A stretch of DNA of 59,741 nt from an uncultured Bacteroidota bacterium (lineage in GTDB: Bacteria; Bacteroidota; Bacteroidia; Chitinophagales; LD1): assembly GCA_937894725.1 (NCBI GenBank), contig CALAYL010000071.1, positions 1 through 59,741 on the forward strand, given 5' to 3'. A model generated the notes under the pieces. The model was not told the DNA's origin and made no database searches. It saw only the letters and a list, made by a program, of their open reading frames with translations. The position numbers were made by a program, and so were the translations under genes. Shown here one piece after another: positions 52,903-59,741 of this stretch. How positions within the stretch are numbered: the stretch's first letter is position 1; every line of letters starts with the position of its first letter.

Positions 52903-55116
52903 TTAGAATTTAATATTTACACCCCCATTGGCATGAATACCTGCCTGAGGATAATACGAATTATAACTCATAGCATCCGTAAAACCGCCTGTGCCATCAG
53001 CATATCGTTCGCGATAAGTAAATCCATTATTTTCATAACGAGCATTCCAAAAGTTATTGATATTAAGTAGCAAATCAATCGACCTATTTTTTGCTAGAAG
53101 AATGGAATAACTCAGCTGAATATCACCATAAGCATAAGGGTGGATAGACCTTGATTTAGCCTGGGTATTGTCTAGATACTGACGACTCACATATTTAATA
53201 TAAACAGTAGCATCAAAATTTTTGAAAGGACTCGAATGCAAACTCACGCTAGTAATCCAGCTTGGAGAAAATGCAATGGTAGTAGATTTAAAGTACGTGA
53301 CTTGGTAATCGTTTTCGAGCAAATTATAATCCTCATCGTAGGTGGGGACTCGATCTTCAAAATTCAAAATTCGGTTGACCGAAAATGCTGCATTCGCAGA
53401 AAAATCCAATACTACTCGCTGTTTATCTTTCGACCGTAAAGCCGTTGCCTTTACAGCCAACTCCAGCCCCGTTCGATAACTCCTAGCTGTATTTATTTTT
53501 ATAGCATTGCCTACATCGTTGAGCCGCCCCGTGAGTAAAAGTTGATTTCGGTAGTACATTAAATAATAGTTGGTATTGATTTCAATCCAAGTATTTTTAA
53601 ACGTATGCCCTAGCTCTACGTTGTAGAGCTGCTCTGGCTTTATGCCATCCGTTCGATTATCGATCAGCTCATCACGTGCTGGCTCACGGTTTGCAATAGC
53701 GGCAGATAGATATAAGCTATTTTGATGATTTACAAATGCTTTGATACCAATTTTAGGATTGAAAAAATGCCATTTTTTTTGAAGATCAAAAACTTCTAAA
53801 TCATTATTATTGCCCGCAGTGCTATAACCCACATATCTATATTGCAAATCGGCCGAAAGAATTATTTTTGACATCAAGGTATAGTTGGCTTTTGCGTACA
53901 CATTCACATCTGTTTTTTTTCCTTTTGAATAATAATACTTATTTTTTGTATCTATTGTTTCGCAGCTCGAACAGCTCACCACAGTGCCAAAATGATTACC
54001 AAAATATTGAGCCGCCATGCCACCTATTTTCACATCCCACATTTTGTTTTCATAGCCCACACCCCACAGTCCGCCAAAAAAAACATTGTCGAGCCATCGC
54101 CTACGCACAATGTCACCTCTAGTAGCAGCAAGTGCGCTGAGCTCATATTTAGCCAATCGCTGGTTTGCTTTAAATTCTTCATAATAACCTTTACCAAAAG
54201 TTGAAAACGCAGCAATATTTACAGCCCAATTTCGGTTGATTTGGTGTGTCAAAAAAGCTTGTAGATAATGCTGACGATAGTTGTCTATTTGATTAAAATA
54301 GGCAATAGGACGAGCACCATAGTCTGTACCAGCGATATTGAATGTACGATTGGTGGCCAGCGAATCTTGCGACAGTCCATACCAAGCCTGATAGGTTTTT
54401 TCATACCCACCAAAATGGACTAGTTGAATTTTTGTTTTCTTGAACAACAAAGCAGCTTTCACATGATACGACCAAAGATCTGATGCGGCTCTATCTACAT
54501 AGCCAGCTGAACTAATTTTAGAAAGTTGACCCTCTATCAAAAATCGATTTTTTATCAAACCACTCCCCCCCTTTATGGTATGTTTCCATGTATTGAAAGA
54601 TCCGTATTGGGTATTAAAAAATCCAAATGCCTTTTTTGAAAAATCGCTGTTTTGGATATTTACCGATGCTCCAAAAGCTCCACCACCATTGGTTGAAGCG
54701 CCTACTCCACGCTGAACCTGTATGCCATTTGCGCTTGATGCCAAATCTGGTGTATTGACAAAATACACTTGTTGTGACTCTGCGTCATTTACGGGTATGC
54801 CATTTATAGTGATATTGATACGGGTTTGGTCGCTCCCTCTGATACGCATACTCGAATAGCCCACACCAGCACCAGCATCAGATGTAGTAATCAAGCTTGC
54901 TTGGTTATCTAACAACAGGGGCAAATCTTTCCCTTGATTGCGCTGTGCGATATCTACTTTGGTGATATCTACCTTGGTGAAAGGGTCTTTATCTGTAGCT
55001 TTCACAGCATTGATAATAACGTCTTTAAACTCGATTAAATTAGTTGTGCTATCTTGCGTGTAGCCATTGGTCCCAAAAAAGGCAGTCAAAAAAATGAGGA
55101 AAAGAAATCGTTTCAT
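52903..55116 (-). CDS. TonB-dependent receptor, predicted thiamine uptake
   Basis: 737 aa. Signal peptide MKRFLFLIFLTAFFGTNGYTQ. A plug domain (about 30-150) contains DLPLLLDNQASLI, SSMRIRGSDQTRINITINGIPVND and GIQVQRGVGASTNG. A 22-stranded-barrel region follows and ends with the F-terminated strand GGVNIKF. It moves a substrate across the outer membrane using TonB energy. A TPP riboswitch precedes the gene and a PnuT-like inner-membrane carrier follows, so thiamine or a derivative is the expected ligand. A Cys pair (VSCSSCE) in an extracellular loop region is unusual and might form a disulfide. Confidence 0.9.
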   Translation of the reverse strand: MKRFLFLIFLTAFFGTNGYTQDSTTNLIEFKDVIINAVKATDKDPFTKVDITKVDIAQRNQGKDLPLLLDNQASLITTSDAGAGVGYSSMRIRGSDQTRINITINGIPVNDAESQQVYFVNTPDLASSANGIQVQRGVGASTNGGGAFGASVNIQNSDFSKKAFGFFNTQYGSFNTWKHTIKGGSGLIKNRFLIEGQLSKISSAGYVDRAASDLWSYHVKAALLFKKTKIQLVHFGGYEKTYQAWYGLSQDSLATNRTFNIAGTDYGARPIAYFNQIDNYRQHYLQAFLTHQINRNWAVNIAAFSTFGKGYYEEFKANQRLAKYELSALAATRGDIVRRRWLDNVFFGGLWGVGYENKMWDVKIGGMAAQYFGNHFGTVVSCSSCETIDTKNKYYYSKGKKTDVNVYAKANYTLMSKIILSADLQYRYVGYSTAGNNNDLEVFDLQKKWHFFNPKIGIKAFVNHQNSLYLSAAIANREPARDELIDNRTDGIKPEQLYNVELGHTFKNTWIEINTNYYLMYYRNQLLLTGRLNDVGNAIKINTARSYRTGLELAVKATALRSKDKQRVVLDFSANAAFSVNRILNFEDRVPTYDEDYNLLENDYQVTYFKSTTIAFSPSWITSVSLHSSPFKNFDATVYIKYVSRQYLDNTQAKSRSIHPYAYGDIQLSYSILLAKNRSIDLLLNINNFWNARYENNGFTYRERYADGTGGFTDAMSYNSYYPQAGIHANGGVNIKF

Positions 55117-55133
55117 GATTTAATTTTTTACTT

Positions 55134-55179
55134 CAAAAAAAATCCGGAAACGGCTTGCCAATAGAAAACACTTAAGCCG
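55134..55179 (-). promoter_or_regulatory. Candidate expression-platform terminator of the TPP riboswitch
   Basis: On the minus strand, CGGCTT (55174-55179) pairs with AAGCCG (55151-55156), and a TCCGGA palindrome and eight T (55135-55142) follow, 19 bases before the receptor ATG. A stem plus T-run between aptamer and gene would be the transcription-termination platform. Confidence 0.5.
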
Positions 55180-55186
55180 AACACTC

Positions 55187-55262
55187 CTTCCCTTCGCACG
55201 CATTACCGTGTGCAGGTTCGATGGGTACATCTCAGATTCCTAAATTGGAAACGCCCCCGGAC
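55187..55262 (-). promoter_or_regulatory. TPP (thiamine pyrophosphate) riboswitch
   Basis: Minus-strand sequence matches the thi-box core in order: GGGGGC, a TTCC/GGAA hairpin, CTGAGAT, ACCC, GAACCTG, a CAC/GTG helix, GGTAATGC and finally GAAGGGA. It lies about 70 bases upstream of the TonB receptor start and immediately downstream of a good promoter. When TPP is bound it should lower expression of the receptor-PnuT operon. The aptamer core is well preserved; P1 is short. Confidence 0.92.
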
Positions 55263-55266
55263 ACCG

Positions 55267-55299
55267 CAAACATACACATAGTTTGTCGAGAAACACAAA
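55267..55299 (-). promoter_or_regulatory. Promoter of the TPP-riboswitch operon
   Basis: On the minus strand, TTTG (55296-55299) and TATGTTTG (55267-55274) are separated by 21 bases, fitting the Bacteroidota -33 (TTTG) and -7 (TAnnTTTG) elements exactly. Transcription would begin about five bases on, just before the aptamer. Confidence 0.72.
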
Positions 55300-55363
55300 T
55301 TTTAAAACAAAGAAAGTCTGAGGTAGCGACACTAGCCCGTAATGCTATGGTATAGTAAAGATA

Positions 55364-55714
55364 CTAACCCAAAAAGTTTTTTTGATACACTGCCGCATCA
55401 AAACCTAGTAAAATATCATTGCTTAAAACTACGACTGGTCGCTTGATAACACTTGTCTTTTCTATCATCAAAGCTATTGCCGCTTTTTCGTTGGTTACTT
55501 TCCTTTGAGTAACTTCATCGAGTTGTCGCCAAGTAGTGCCCTTCTTGTTTACAAGAGCTTCCCAGCCTACTTTAGTTATCCATCTCTTCAAATCAGTTTC
55601 GGTTACACCTTCTTTTTTGAAATTGTGAAATGCAAATACAAGCTTATGCTCGTTGAGCCAGTCTAGGGCTTTTTTGACTGTATTACAATTGGGAATACCG
55701 TAAATTTCTATCAT
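55364..55714 (-). CDS. ArsC/Spx-family (YffB-like) protein
   Basis: 116 aa, thioredoxin-like ArsC fold. The active-site Cys10 is in the motif IPNCNTVKKALDWL; the partner cysteine of true CxxC proteins is absent. VIKRPVVV carries the conserved Arg-Pro. These features match the YffB/Spx-related branch more than arsenate reductases. Most such proteins are uncharacterised or act as transcription modulators. It lies seven bases after the E1 dehydrogenase gene on the same strand and is probably cotranscribed with it. Confidence 0.82.
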   Translation of the reverse strand: MIEIYGIPNCNTVKKALDWLNEHKLVFAFHNFKKEGVTETDLKRWITKVGWEALVNKKGTTWRQLDEVTQRKVTNEKAAIALMIEKTSVIKRPVVVLSNDILLGFDAAVYQKNFLG

Positions 55715-55721
55715 ATAAAAA

Positions 55722-58121
55722 TCAATCTAAACTTGGAAAACTATCCGGATCTACTTCGCTCATTATACCATAGATGGTTTCAAAAATACCTTCGGCATTT
55801 GGTTTGGAGAAATAATCGCCATCGCTACCATAGGCGGCTCTATGCGCCTTTGCCGAAATAGTGATAGGCGAAGAATCCAAATATTGGAATATTTTTTGCC
55901 CTTCAAAAACCTGCTGAAACATATATGCCGATGCGCCTCCTGGCACATCTTCATCTAAAAAAACGACTCGATTTGTTTTACGAATACTCTCACCAATCTT
56001 TCCATGAATATCGAAGGGCAATAAGGTTTGTACATCTATCAACTCTACCGAAATACCCACGGCTGTTAGTTTTTCGATAGCTTCCTCCGCTATACGTAAA
56101 GTAGAACCATAGCTTACTAATGTAACATCTTGGCCCTCTATTAACACCTCTGGCACTCCTAGCGGCACATTAAATTCTGTATAGTTATCGGGCATTGTTT
56201 CTTTCAAACGGTAGCCATTCAAACACTCTATCACCAATCCTGGTTCATCTGATTTTAGGAGCGTATTGTACATCCCTGCTGCTTGCACCATATTGCGTGG
56301 CACACAGACATACATACCACGAAGTGCATTTATAATCATACCCAGTGGCGAGCCTGTATGCCAAATGCCCTCAAGCCTATGCCCTCGTGTACGCACTATC
56401 ATAGGCGATTTCTGAATCCCTTTAGTGCGATATTGCAAAGTGGCTAAATCATCGCTCAGGGTTTGTAGTGCATATAGCAAATAATCTAAATATTGAATCT
56501 CTGCTATAGGTCTGATACCTCGCAAAGCCAAGCCATATCCTTGCCCAATGATAGTCGTTTCTCTAATACCAGTATCAAAAATACGCGCTATACCATGTTT
56601 ATCTTGCAGTCCTGCGAAACCTTGATTTACATCGCCTATATGACCTAAATCTTCACCAAATGCCACAACTTCAGGATTGTTTTCAAACAAGGCGTCAAAA
56701 AACAGATTCAATACCTCATAGCCATTAAGCACTTTCGAATCAACACTAAAAGTCGCTGGAATTTCAGCTACTAACATAGCCGATTTTGGCGACTCGCTGT
56801 AAAGATGCGAGCTGTAGGTATCTTGATATTTTTCTTCAAAATTTCTAAGCCAATTTTTGAAGCTATGTAACTCGTTTGACGCGACATTTCTCGCGTCAAA
56901 AATGGCTTGTTTACACGCTTTCAATATATCTCTTCGGCTAGGGTCTATAGTCGCTTGCAAGCTTTGCACAGCAGCATGGGCACCTATACTTTCGAGCCAA
57001 GTTACGGCCACTGTTATTTCATTTTTTATAACTTCGGAAAACTTTTGCCAAGCATCTTTTTTTTGTTGTAAAGCATAGTTTTTGCATTCCGATTCGAGCG
57101 CTTCTATTTCTGCTGTGGTAGCAATGGTATTGTCAATCATCCATTGCTTAAATAGCATGATACAATCGTGGGTTTTTTCAAATTCTAATCGTTCAGGAGT
57201 TTTATATCTTTCATGCGACCCTGAGGTTGAATGTCCTTGTGGCTGCGTGACCTCTATGATATGAAACAAAGCAGGGCGGTGAGTTTTGCGCATCTTAGCT
57301 ATTCCCTCTGCATAGGTTTGTACGAGCTTAGGATAATTCCAACCTTCGCACACATAAATATCTATACCAGATTCTCCGCCATTGGCCTGAAAGCCTGATA
57401 AAACCTCCGATATAGAGCCCTTAGTCGTTTGATATTTTTTAGGTACAGATATACCATATCCATCGTCCCAAACGCTGATAGCAAGCGGTACTTGTAACAC
57501 ACCTGCTGCATTTACAGTTTCCCAAAAATGCCCTTCAGATGTGGAAGCATCCCCTATCGAAACGAAAGAAACTTCATTGCCACTTTCTGAAAAATTATTT
57601 TGTGATTGGAGCTGCGGATTGTTTCTATACATCTTGGATGCTAAGGCTACGCCTAGCGAGCGCGGCATCTGACAAGCGGTAGGCGAGGCATCTGCCGTAG
57701 AGTTATAGAGTTGTGTTTGGTTGAGCCAATCTCCCTGAACATCTTGTAGTCGTGTAGCAAAATGGGCATTCATTTGGCGGCCTGCCGAAAAGGGATCTTG
57801 CTCTTGGTCTGGATTAGCATACAATTGCGCAAAAAACTGCTCTACGGTAAGCTCACCGAGCGCCAACATCCATGTCTGATCGCGGTAATAACCACTTCGC
57901 CAATCTCCTTTTTGAAATGCTTTAGCGAGCGCTATCTGCGCCAATTCTTTCCCATCTCCAAAAATGCCAAACTTGGCTTTGCCTGTCAATACTTCTTTTC
58001 GACCTATCAAACTCATTTCGCGCGATATGAGTGCTATTTTCAAATCTTGTAGGACCTCATTTTTGAATTCCTCAAAAGCGATGGCCTTATCGTCTGCGGT
58101 GTGGTGAGTAGTAGATGGCAT
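55722..58121 (-). CDS. 2-oxoacid dehydrogenase E1, fused alpha and beta subunits
   Basis: 799 aa from the ATG at 58121. An upstream TTG at 58187 would add 22 unlikely residues. The N-terminal half is E1 alpha-like: GDWRSGYYRDQTWMLALG, then the thiamine-diphosphate motif GDASTSEGHFWE...ISVWDDGYGIS, and HSTSGSHERYKTPE. The C-terminal half is E1 beta-like: NGYEVLNLFFDALFENNPEVVAFGEDLG, RIFDTGIRETTIIGQGYGLALRG, and a transketolase C-terminal domain (EGQDVTLVSYGSTLR, FLDEDVPGGASAYM). It decarboxylates a 2-oxoacid (pyruvate or branched-chain) and hands the acyl group to E2 lipoyl domains. Fused E1 proteins are known in Bacteroidota. It needs thiamine diphosphate, whose uptake genes lie just beside it. 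Confidence 0.9.
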   Translation of the reverse strand: MPSTTHHTADDKAIAFEEFKNEVLQDLKIALISREMSLIGRKEVLTGKAKFGIFGDGKELAQIALAKAFQKGDWRSGYYRDQTWMLALGELTVEQFFAQLYANPDQEQDPFSAGRQMNAHFATRLQDVQGDWLNQTQLYNSTADASPTACQMPRSLGVALASKMYRNNPQLQSQNNFSESGNEVSFVSIGDASTSEGHFWETVNAAGVLQVPLAISVWDDGYGISVPKKYQTTKGSISEVLSGFQANGGESGIDIYVCEGWNYPKLVQTYAEGIAKMRKTHRPALFHIIEVTQPQGHSTSGSHERYKTPERLEFEKTHDCIMLFKQWMIDNTIATTAEIEALESECKNYALQQKKDAWQKFSEVIKNEITVAVTWLESIGAHAAVQSLQATIDPSRRDILKACKQAIFDARNVASNELHSFKNWLRNFEEKYQDTYSSHLYSESPKSAMLVAEIPATFSVDSKVLNGYEVLNLFFDALFENNPEVVAFGEDLGHIGDVNQGFAGLQDKHGIARIFDTGIRETTIIGQGYGLALRGIRPIAEIQYLDYLLYALQTLSDDLATLQYRTKGIQKSPMIVRTRGHRLEGIWHTGSPLGMIINALRGMYVCVPRNMVQAAGMYNTLLKSDEPGLVIECLNGYRLKETMPDNYTEFNVPLGVPEVLIEGQDVTLVSYGSTLRIAEEAIEKLTAVGISVELIDVQTLLPFDIHGKIGESIRKTNRVVFLDEDVPGGASAYMFQQVFEGQKIFQYLDSSPITISAKAHRAAYGSDGDYFSKPNAEGIFETIYGIMSEVDPDSFPSLD

Positions 58122-58250
58122 ATTGTCAAATATAAGAAGAAATTGGATTTTGTAAATTCGATTTACGATAGTCCGGTTTTTACTCAAAACACTTTATAAC
58201 GATTTTTTCATAAATGCACCTATCAATAAAGCTAAAAACTTCCTATCTTT

Positions 58251-58306
58251 AATCTCGCAAAACATAGCCTAGCTATATTTTACAAGGCGATAGCGAAATC
58301 TCGCAA
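58251..58306. repeat. Direct repeat AATCTCGCAA upstream of cbpA
   Basis: AATCTCGCAA occurs at 58251-58260 and 58297-58306 (46-bp offset) in the divergent region before cbpA; GCTAT and ATAGC between them also form a small inverted repeat. Possibly an operator. Chance is not excluded for a 10-mer. Confidence 0.3.
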
Positions 58307-58347
58307 TTATTGTCTTTTTTTTGAAATTAACGTTGCAATTATATACT

Positions 58348-59244
58348 ATGGCATTCATCGATTACTATCAAACATTAGGTGTGGCGAAAACAGCCTCTCC
58401 AGAAGAAATAAAAAAAGCGTTTCGTAGTTTGACCAAGAAGCATCACCCTGATTTGAATCCGGATGATAAGGAAGCTCATGCTAAGTTTATAAAAATAAAC
58501 GAAGCAAATGAGGTGCTTAGCGACCCGGAGAAACGAAAAAAATACGACCAATATGGTCAAGATTGGGAACGCGGTGAGGAATACGAAAAATATCGTCAAG
58601 CCCAACAACAAAAGGCTTCTCAACAAAGTGGTGGACAACATTTTGGAGGGGAATATGATGGCGAAGATTTTTCTGACTTTTTCAGTTCTATGTTTGGTGG
58701 CAAAACGGGCGGAAATAGGCGACAAACGAAATTTCGCGGGCAAGACTTTAACAGTACATTTACACTAAGTTTGACTGAGGCTTATAAAACGCATCAACAA
58801 ACATTTACTATCAATGGCAAAAAGATTCGTATCACTATACCAGCAGGTATCGAAAATGGACAAACAATTAAGCTAGCTGGCTATGGTAGCAAAGGCGTGA
58901 ATGGCGGTCCAAATGGTGATTTGTACATTACGTTTACGGTGACCGATACGGATACTTTCAAACGCGTAGGCAACGATCTCTACACCAGTCCTACTATTGA
59001 TTTATATACTGCTATGCTGGGCGGTGATTTGACAATTGATACTTTAGATGGAAAAATAAAATTAAAAGTAGCCCCTGAAACACAGCACGGGACTAAAGTA
59101 CGCTTAAAAGGCAAGGGATTCCCGATATATAAAAAAGATGGTACCTATGGCGATTTGTATGTGACGTACGCCATCCAACTCCCTACCAATTTGACCGAAA
59201 AACAAAAAGAATTATTTGCTCAATTAGCTCAACTATCTAAATAA
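58348..59244 (+). CDS. cbpA: DnaJ/CbpA-type co-chaperone
   Basis: 298 aa from the ATG at 58348 (a TTG at 58321 is in frame but precedes the conserved MAFIDYYQTLG). J-domain at 5-70 with HPD (33-35), a G/F-rich linker (SGGQHFGGEYDGED) and two DnaJ C-terminal peptide-binding domains (DFNSTFTLSLTEAY, GDLYITFTVTDTD, KLKVAPETQHGTKVRLKGKGFP). There is no zinc-finger domain, so it is CbpA rather than DnaJ. It stimulates DnaK ATPase. Followed after six bases by its modulator cbpM. Confidence 0.95.
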   Translation: MAFIDYYQTLGVAKTASPEEIKKAFRSLTKKHHPDLNPDDKEAHAKFIKINEANEVLSDPEKRKKYDQYGQDWERGEEYEKYRQAQQQKASQQSGGQHFGGEYDGEDFSDFFSSMFGGKTGGNRRQTKFRGQDFNSTFTLSLTEAYKTHQQTFTINGKKIRITIPAGIENGQTIKLAGYGSKGVNGGPNGDLYITFTVTDTDTFKRVGNDLYTSPTIDLYTAMLGGDLTIDTLDGKIKLKVAPETQHGTKVRLKGKGFPIYKKDGTYGDLYVTYAIQLPTNLTEKQKELFAQLAQLSK

Positions 59245-59250
59245 ATTGCC

Positions 59251-59553
59251 ATGGAAACTCAAGGATATATAGCCGTAGAATTATTTTGTAAGCAGTATTG
59301 TGTGGACGTTTCATTTATATTTTCGCTTCAGCATTTTGGTTTGATTGAAATTGAGCAAAGAAACGAACAACACCTTATACCACTGAGTCAGCTGGCTGAG
59401 GTAGAAAAAATACTACGCCTTCAGAATGACCTTCATATAAATACCGAAGGCATAGATGTAGCACTACATTTACTTCAAAAAATAGACAACCTAAATAAAG
59501 AGATTAACCTACTAAAAAGCAGACTTAAACTCTATGAGGAGTTAGATAAGTAG
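59251..59553 (+). CDS. cbpM: Chaperone modulator CbpM
   Basis: 100 aa. A MerR-like N-terminal HTH-shaped region (GYIAVELFCKQYCVDVSFIFSLQHFGL) and a C-terminal coiled coil (about 60-98, LQKIDNLNKEINLLKSRLKLYEEL) match CbpM, the specific inhibitor of the CbpA J-domain. It is encoded in an operon with cbpA, as in Enterobacteria. Some orthologues are annotated only as MerR-like proteins. Confidence 0.9.
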   Translation: METQGYIAVELFCKQYCVDVSFIFSLQHFGLIEIEQRNEQHLIPLSQLAEVEKILRLQNDLHINTEGIDVALHLLQKIDNLNKEINLLKSRLKLYEELDK

Positions 59554-59556
59554 AAA

Positions 59557-59629
59557 TGGTAATCAGCAAAATAACAACAACGGAATATTTCCGTGTTTTT
59601 TACTTCAGCTTCGGTTAGTGCTTTTACCA
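59557..59629 (+). repeat. Intergenic structured unit A
   Basis: TGGTAA (59557-59562) pairs perfectly with TTACCA (59624-59629) and encloses ATAACAACAACGGAATATT...CCGTG and a T-run. The central 35 bases recur with few changes 108 bp downstream (unit B). Confidence 0.45.
59580..59601 (+). terminator. Possible terminator of the cbpA-cbpM operon
   Basis: ACGGAA and TTCCGT pair over a TAT loop and are followed by GTTTTTT, 27 bases after the cbpM stop codon. It overlaps the conserved part of unit A, so terminator and repeat unit may be the same thing. Confidence 0.55.
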
Positions 59630-59671
59630 ATCGAAAAAATATCGGCTAGTACAGTGAAAACACCGATCAGA

Positions 59672-59725
59672 GGTGAAAATAACTACAACGGTATATTCCC
59701 ATGCTTTTTTCGAGGTAACTTCACC
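59672..59725 (+). repeat. Intergenic structured unit B
   Basis: GGTGAA (59672-59677) pairs perfectly with TTCACC (59720-59725) around ATAACTACAACGGTATATTCCC...TGCTTTTTT, which matches unit A at most positions. The closing stem differs from unit A's (TGGTAA/TTACCA) by compensating changes on both sides. The window ends 16 bases later. Confidence 0.45.
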
Positions 59726-59741
59726 GCTTTTGTAGAACAAA

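Noticed and set aside
58122..58187. TTG-initiated extension of the E1 gene
   Set aside because: The added 22 residues lack similarity to E1 proteins, and an ATG is available at 58121. The same reasoning led me to prefer ATG starts at 13339, 20149, 23799, 41901 and 58348.
1..59741. CRISPR arrays and insertion sequences
   Set aside because: No regularly spaced identical repeats of 24-40 bp, no cas genes and no transposase-like protein were found. The repeats present are inside large surface-protein genes or are hairpins.

Overview
The window is about 60 kb of low-GC (by eye high-30s percent) DNA from a Bacteroidota bacterium. The evidence is type IX secretion cargo with both type A and type B (gliding-motility-associated) C-terminal domains, a TonB-dependent receptor, TAnnTTTG-type -7 promoter elements, a Bacteroidota-style tyrosine integrase, and families typical of the phylum (DUF5606, DUF4369-thioredoxin, fused E1 alpha/beta). 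No genus can be named from the sequence.

Region 1 (about 37-16694) is an integrated genomic island. It sits in the 3' end of a tRNA-Ser(GGA) gene whose distal part opens the window. A perfect 19-bp direct repeat of the tRNA end marks the two junctions (37-55 and 16676-16694). Just inside each junction is the same 12-bp-period pair of GATACCT boxes, which I read as integrase arm-type sites. From left to right the island carries a tyrosine integrase, two small excisionase-like HTH proteins, a RecA/RepA-like ATPase, an acidic unknown protein, a type III restriction-modification pair (mod-res), a helical unknown protein, a very large SBBP seven-bladed-propeller T9SS cargo protein, a roughly 960-bp non-coding stretch with three strong hairpins, a putative uracil-DNA-glycosylase-fold protein, a conserved unknown protein and a staphylococcal-type nuclease next to the right junction. 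I see no relaxase or conjugation genes.

Region 2 (16.8-36 kb) is chromosomal backbone. It holds tRNA-Pro(TGG) and tRNA-Ser(GCT), an MbnP/MbnH-like copper-protein and di-haem peroxidase pair, agmatine deiminase, a sugar nucleotidyltransferase followed by a TPR lipoprotein-like gene, a DUF5606 protein with a histone-H1-like tail, uvrB, radA, an SDR, M23 peptidase-MerR, alaS, gatB, a thioredoxin lipoprotein and an envelope protein.

Region 3 (36-50 kb) holds an arginine decarboxylase, two giant T9SS type B surface proteins flanking argS, and a POT peptide transporter. The second giant has a PGRS-like glycine-rich domain. Arginine decarboxylase (36.2 kb) and agmatine deiminase (19.1 kb) are consecutive steps of the arginine-agmatine-putrescine route.

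Region 4 (51-59.7 kb) holds lysA, a TPP-riboswitch-controlled TonB receptor plus PnuT-like transporter (thiamine uptake), a fused alpha/beta 2-oxoacid dehydrogenase E1 (a thiamine-diphosphate enzyme) with an ArsC/Spx-like gene, and cbpA-cbpM. The last 190 bp carry two diverged copies of an intergenic unit, each closed by a covarying stem.

The best candidates for something undescribed are the island's uncharacterised genes around the type III system, the hairpin-rich non-coding block at 13.46-13.77 kb, and the tandem structured units at 59.55-59.73 kb.
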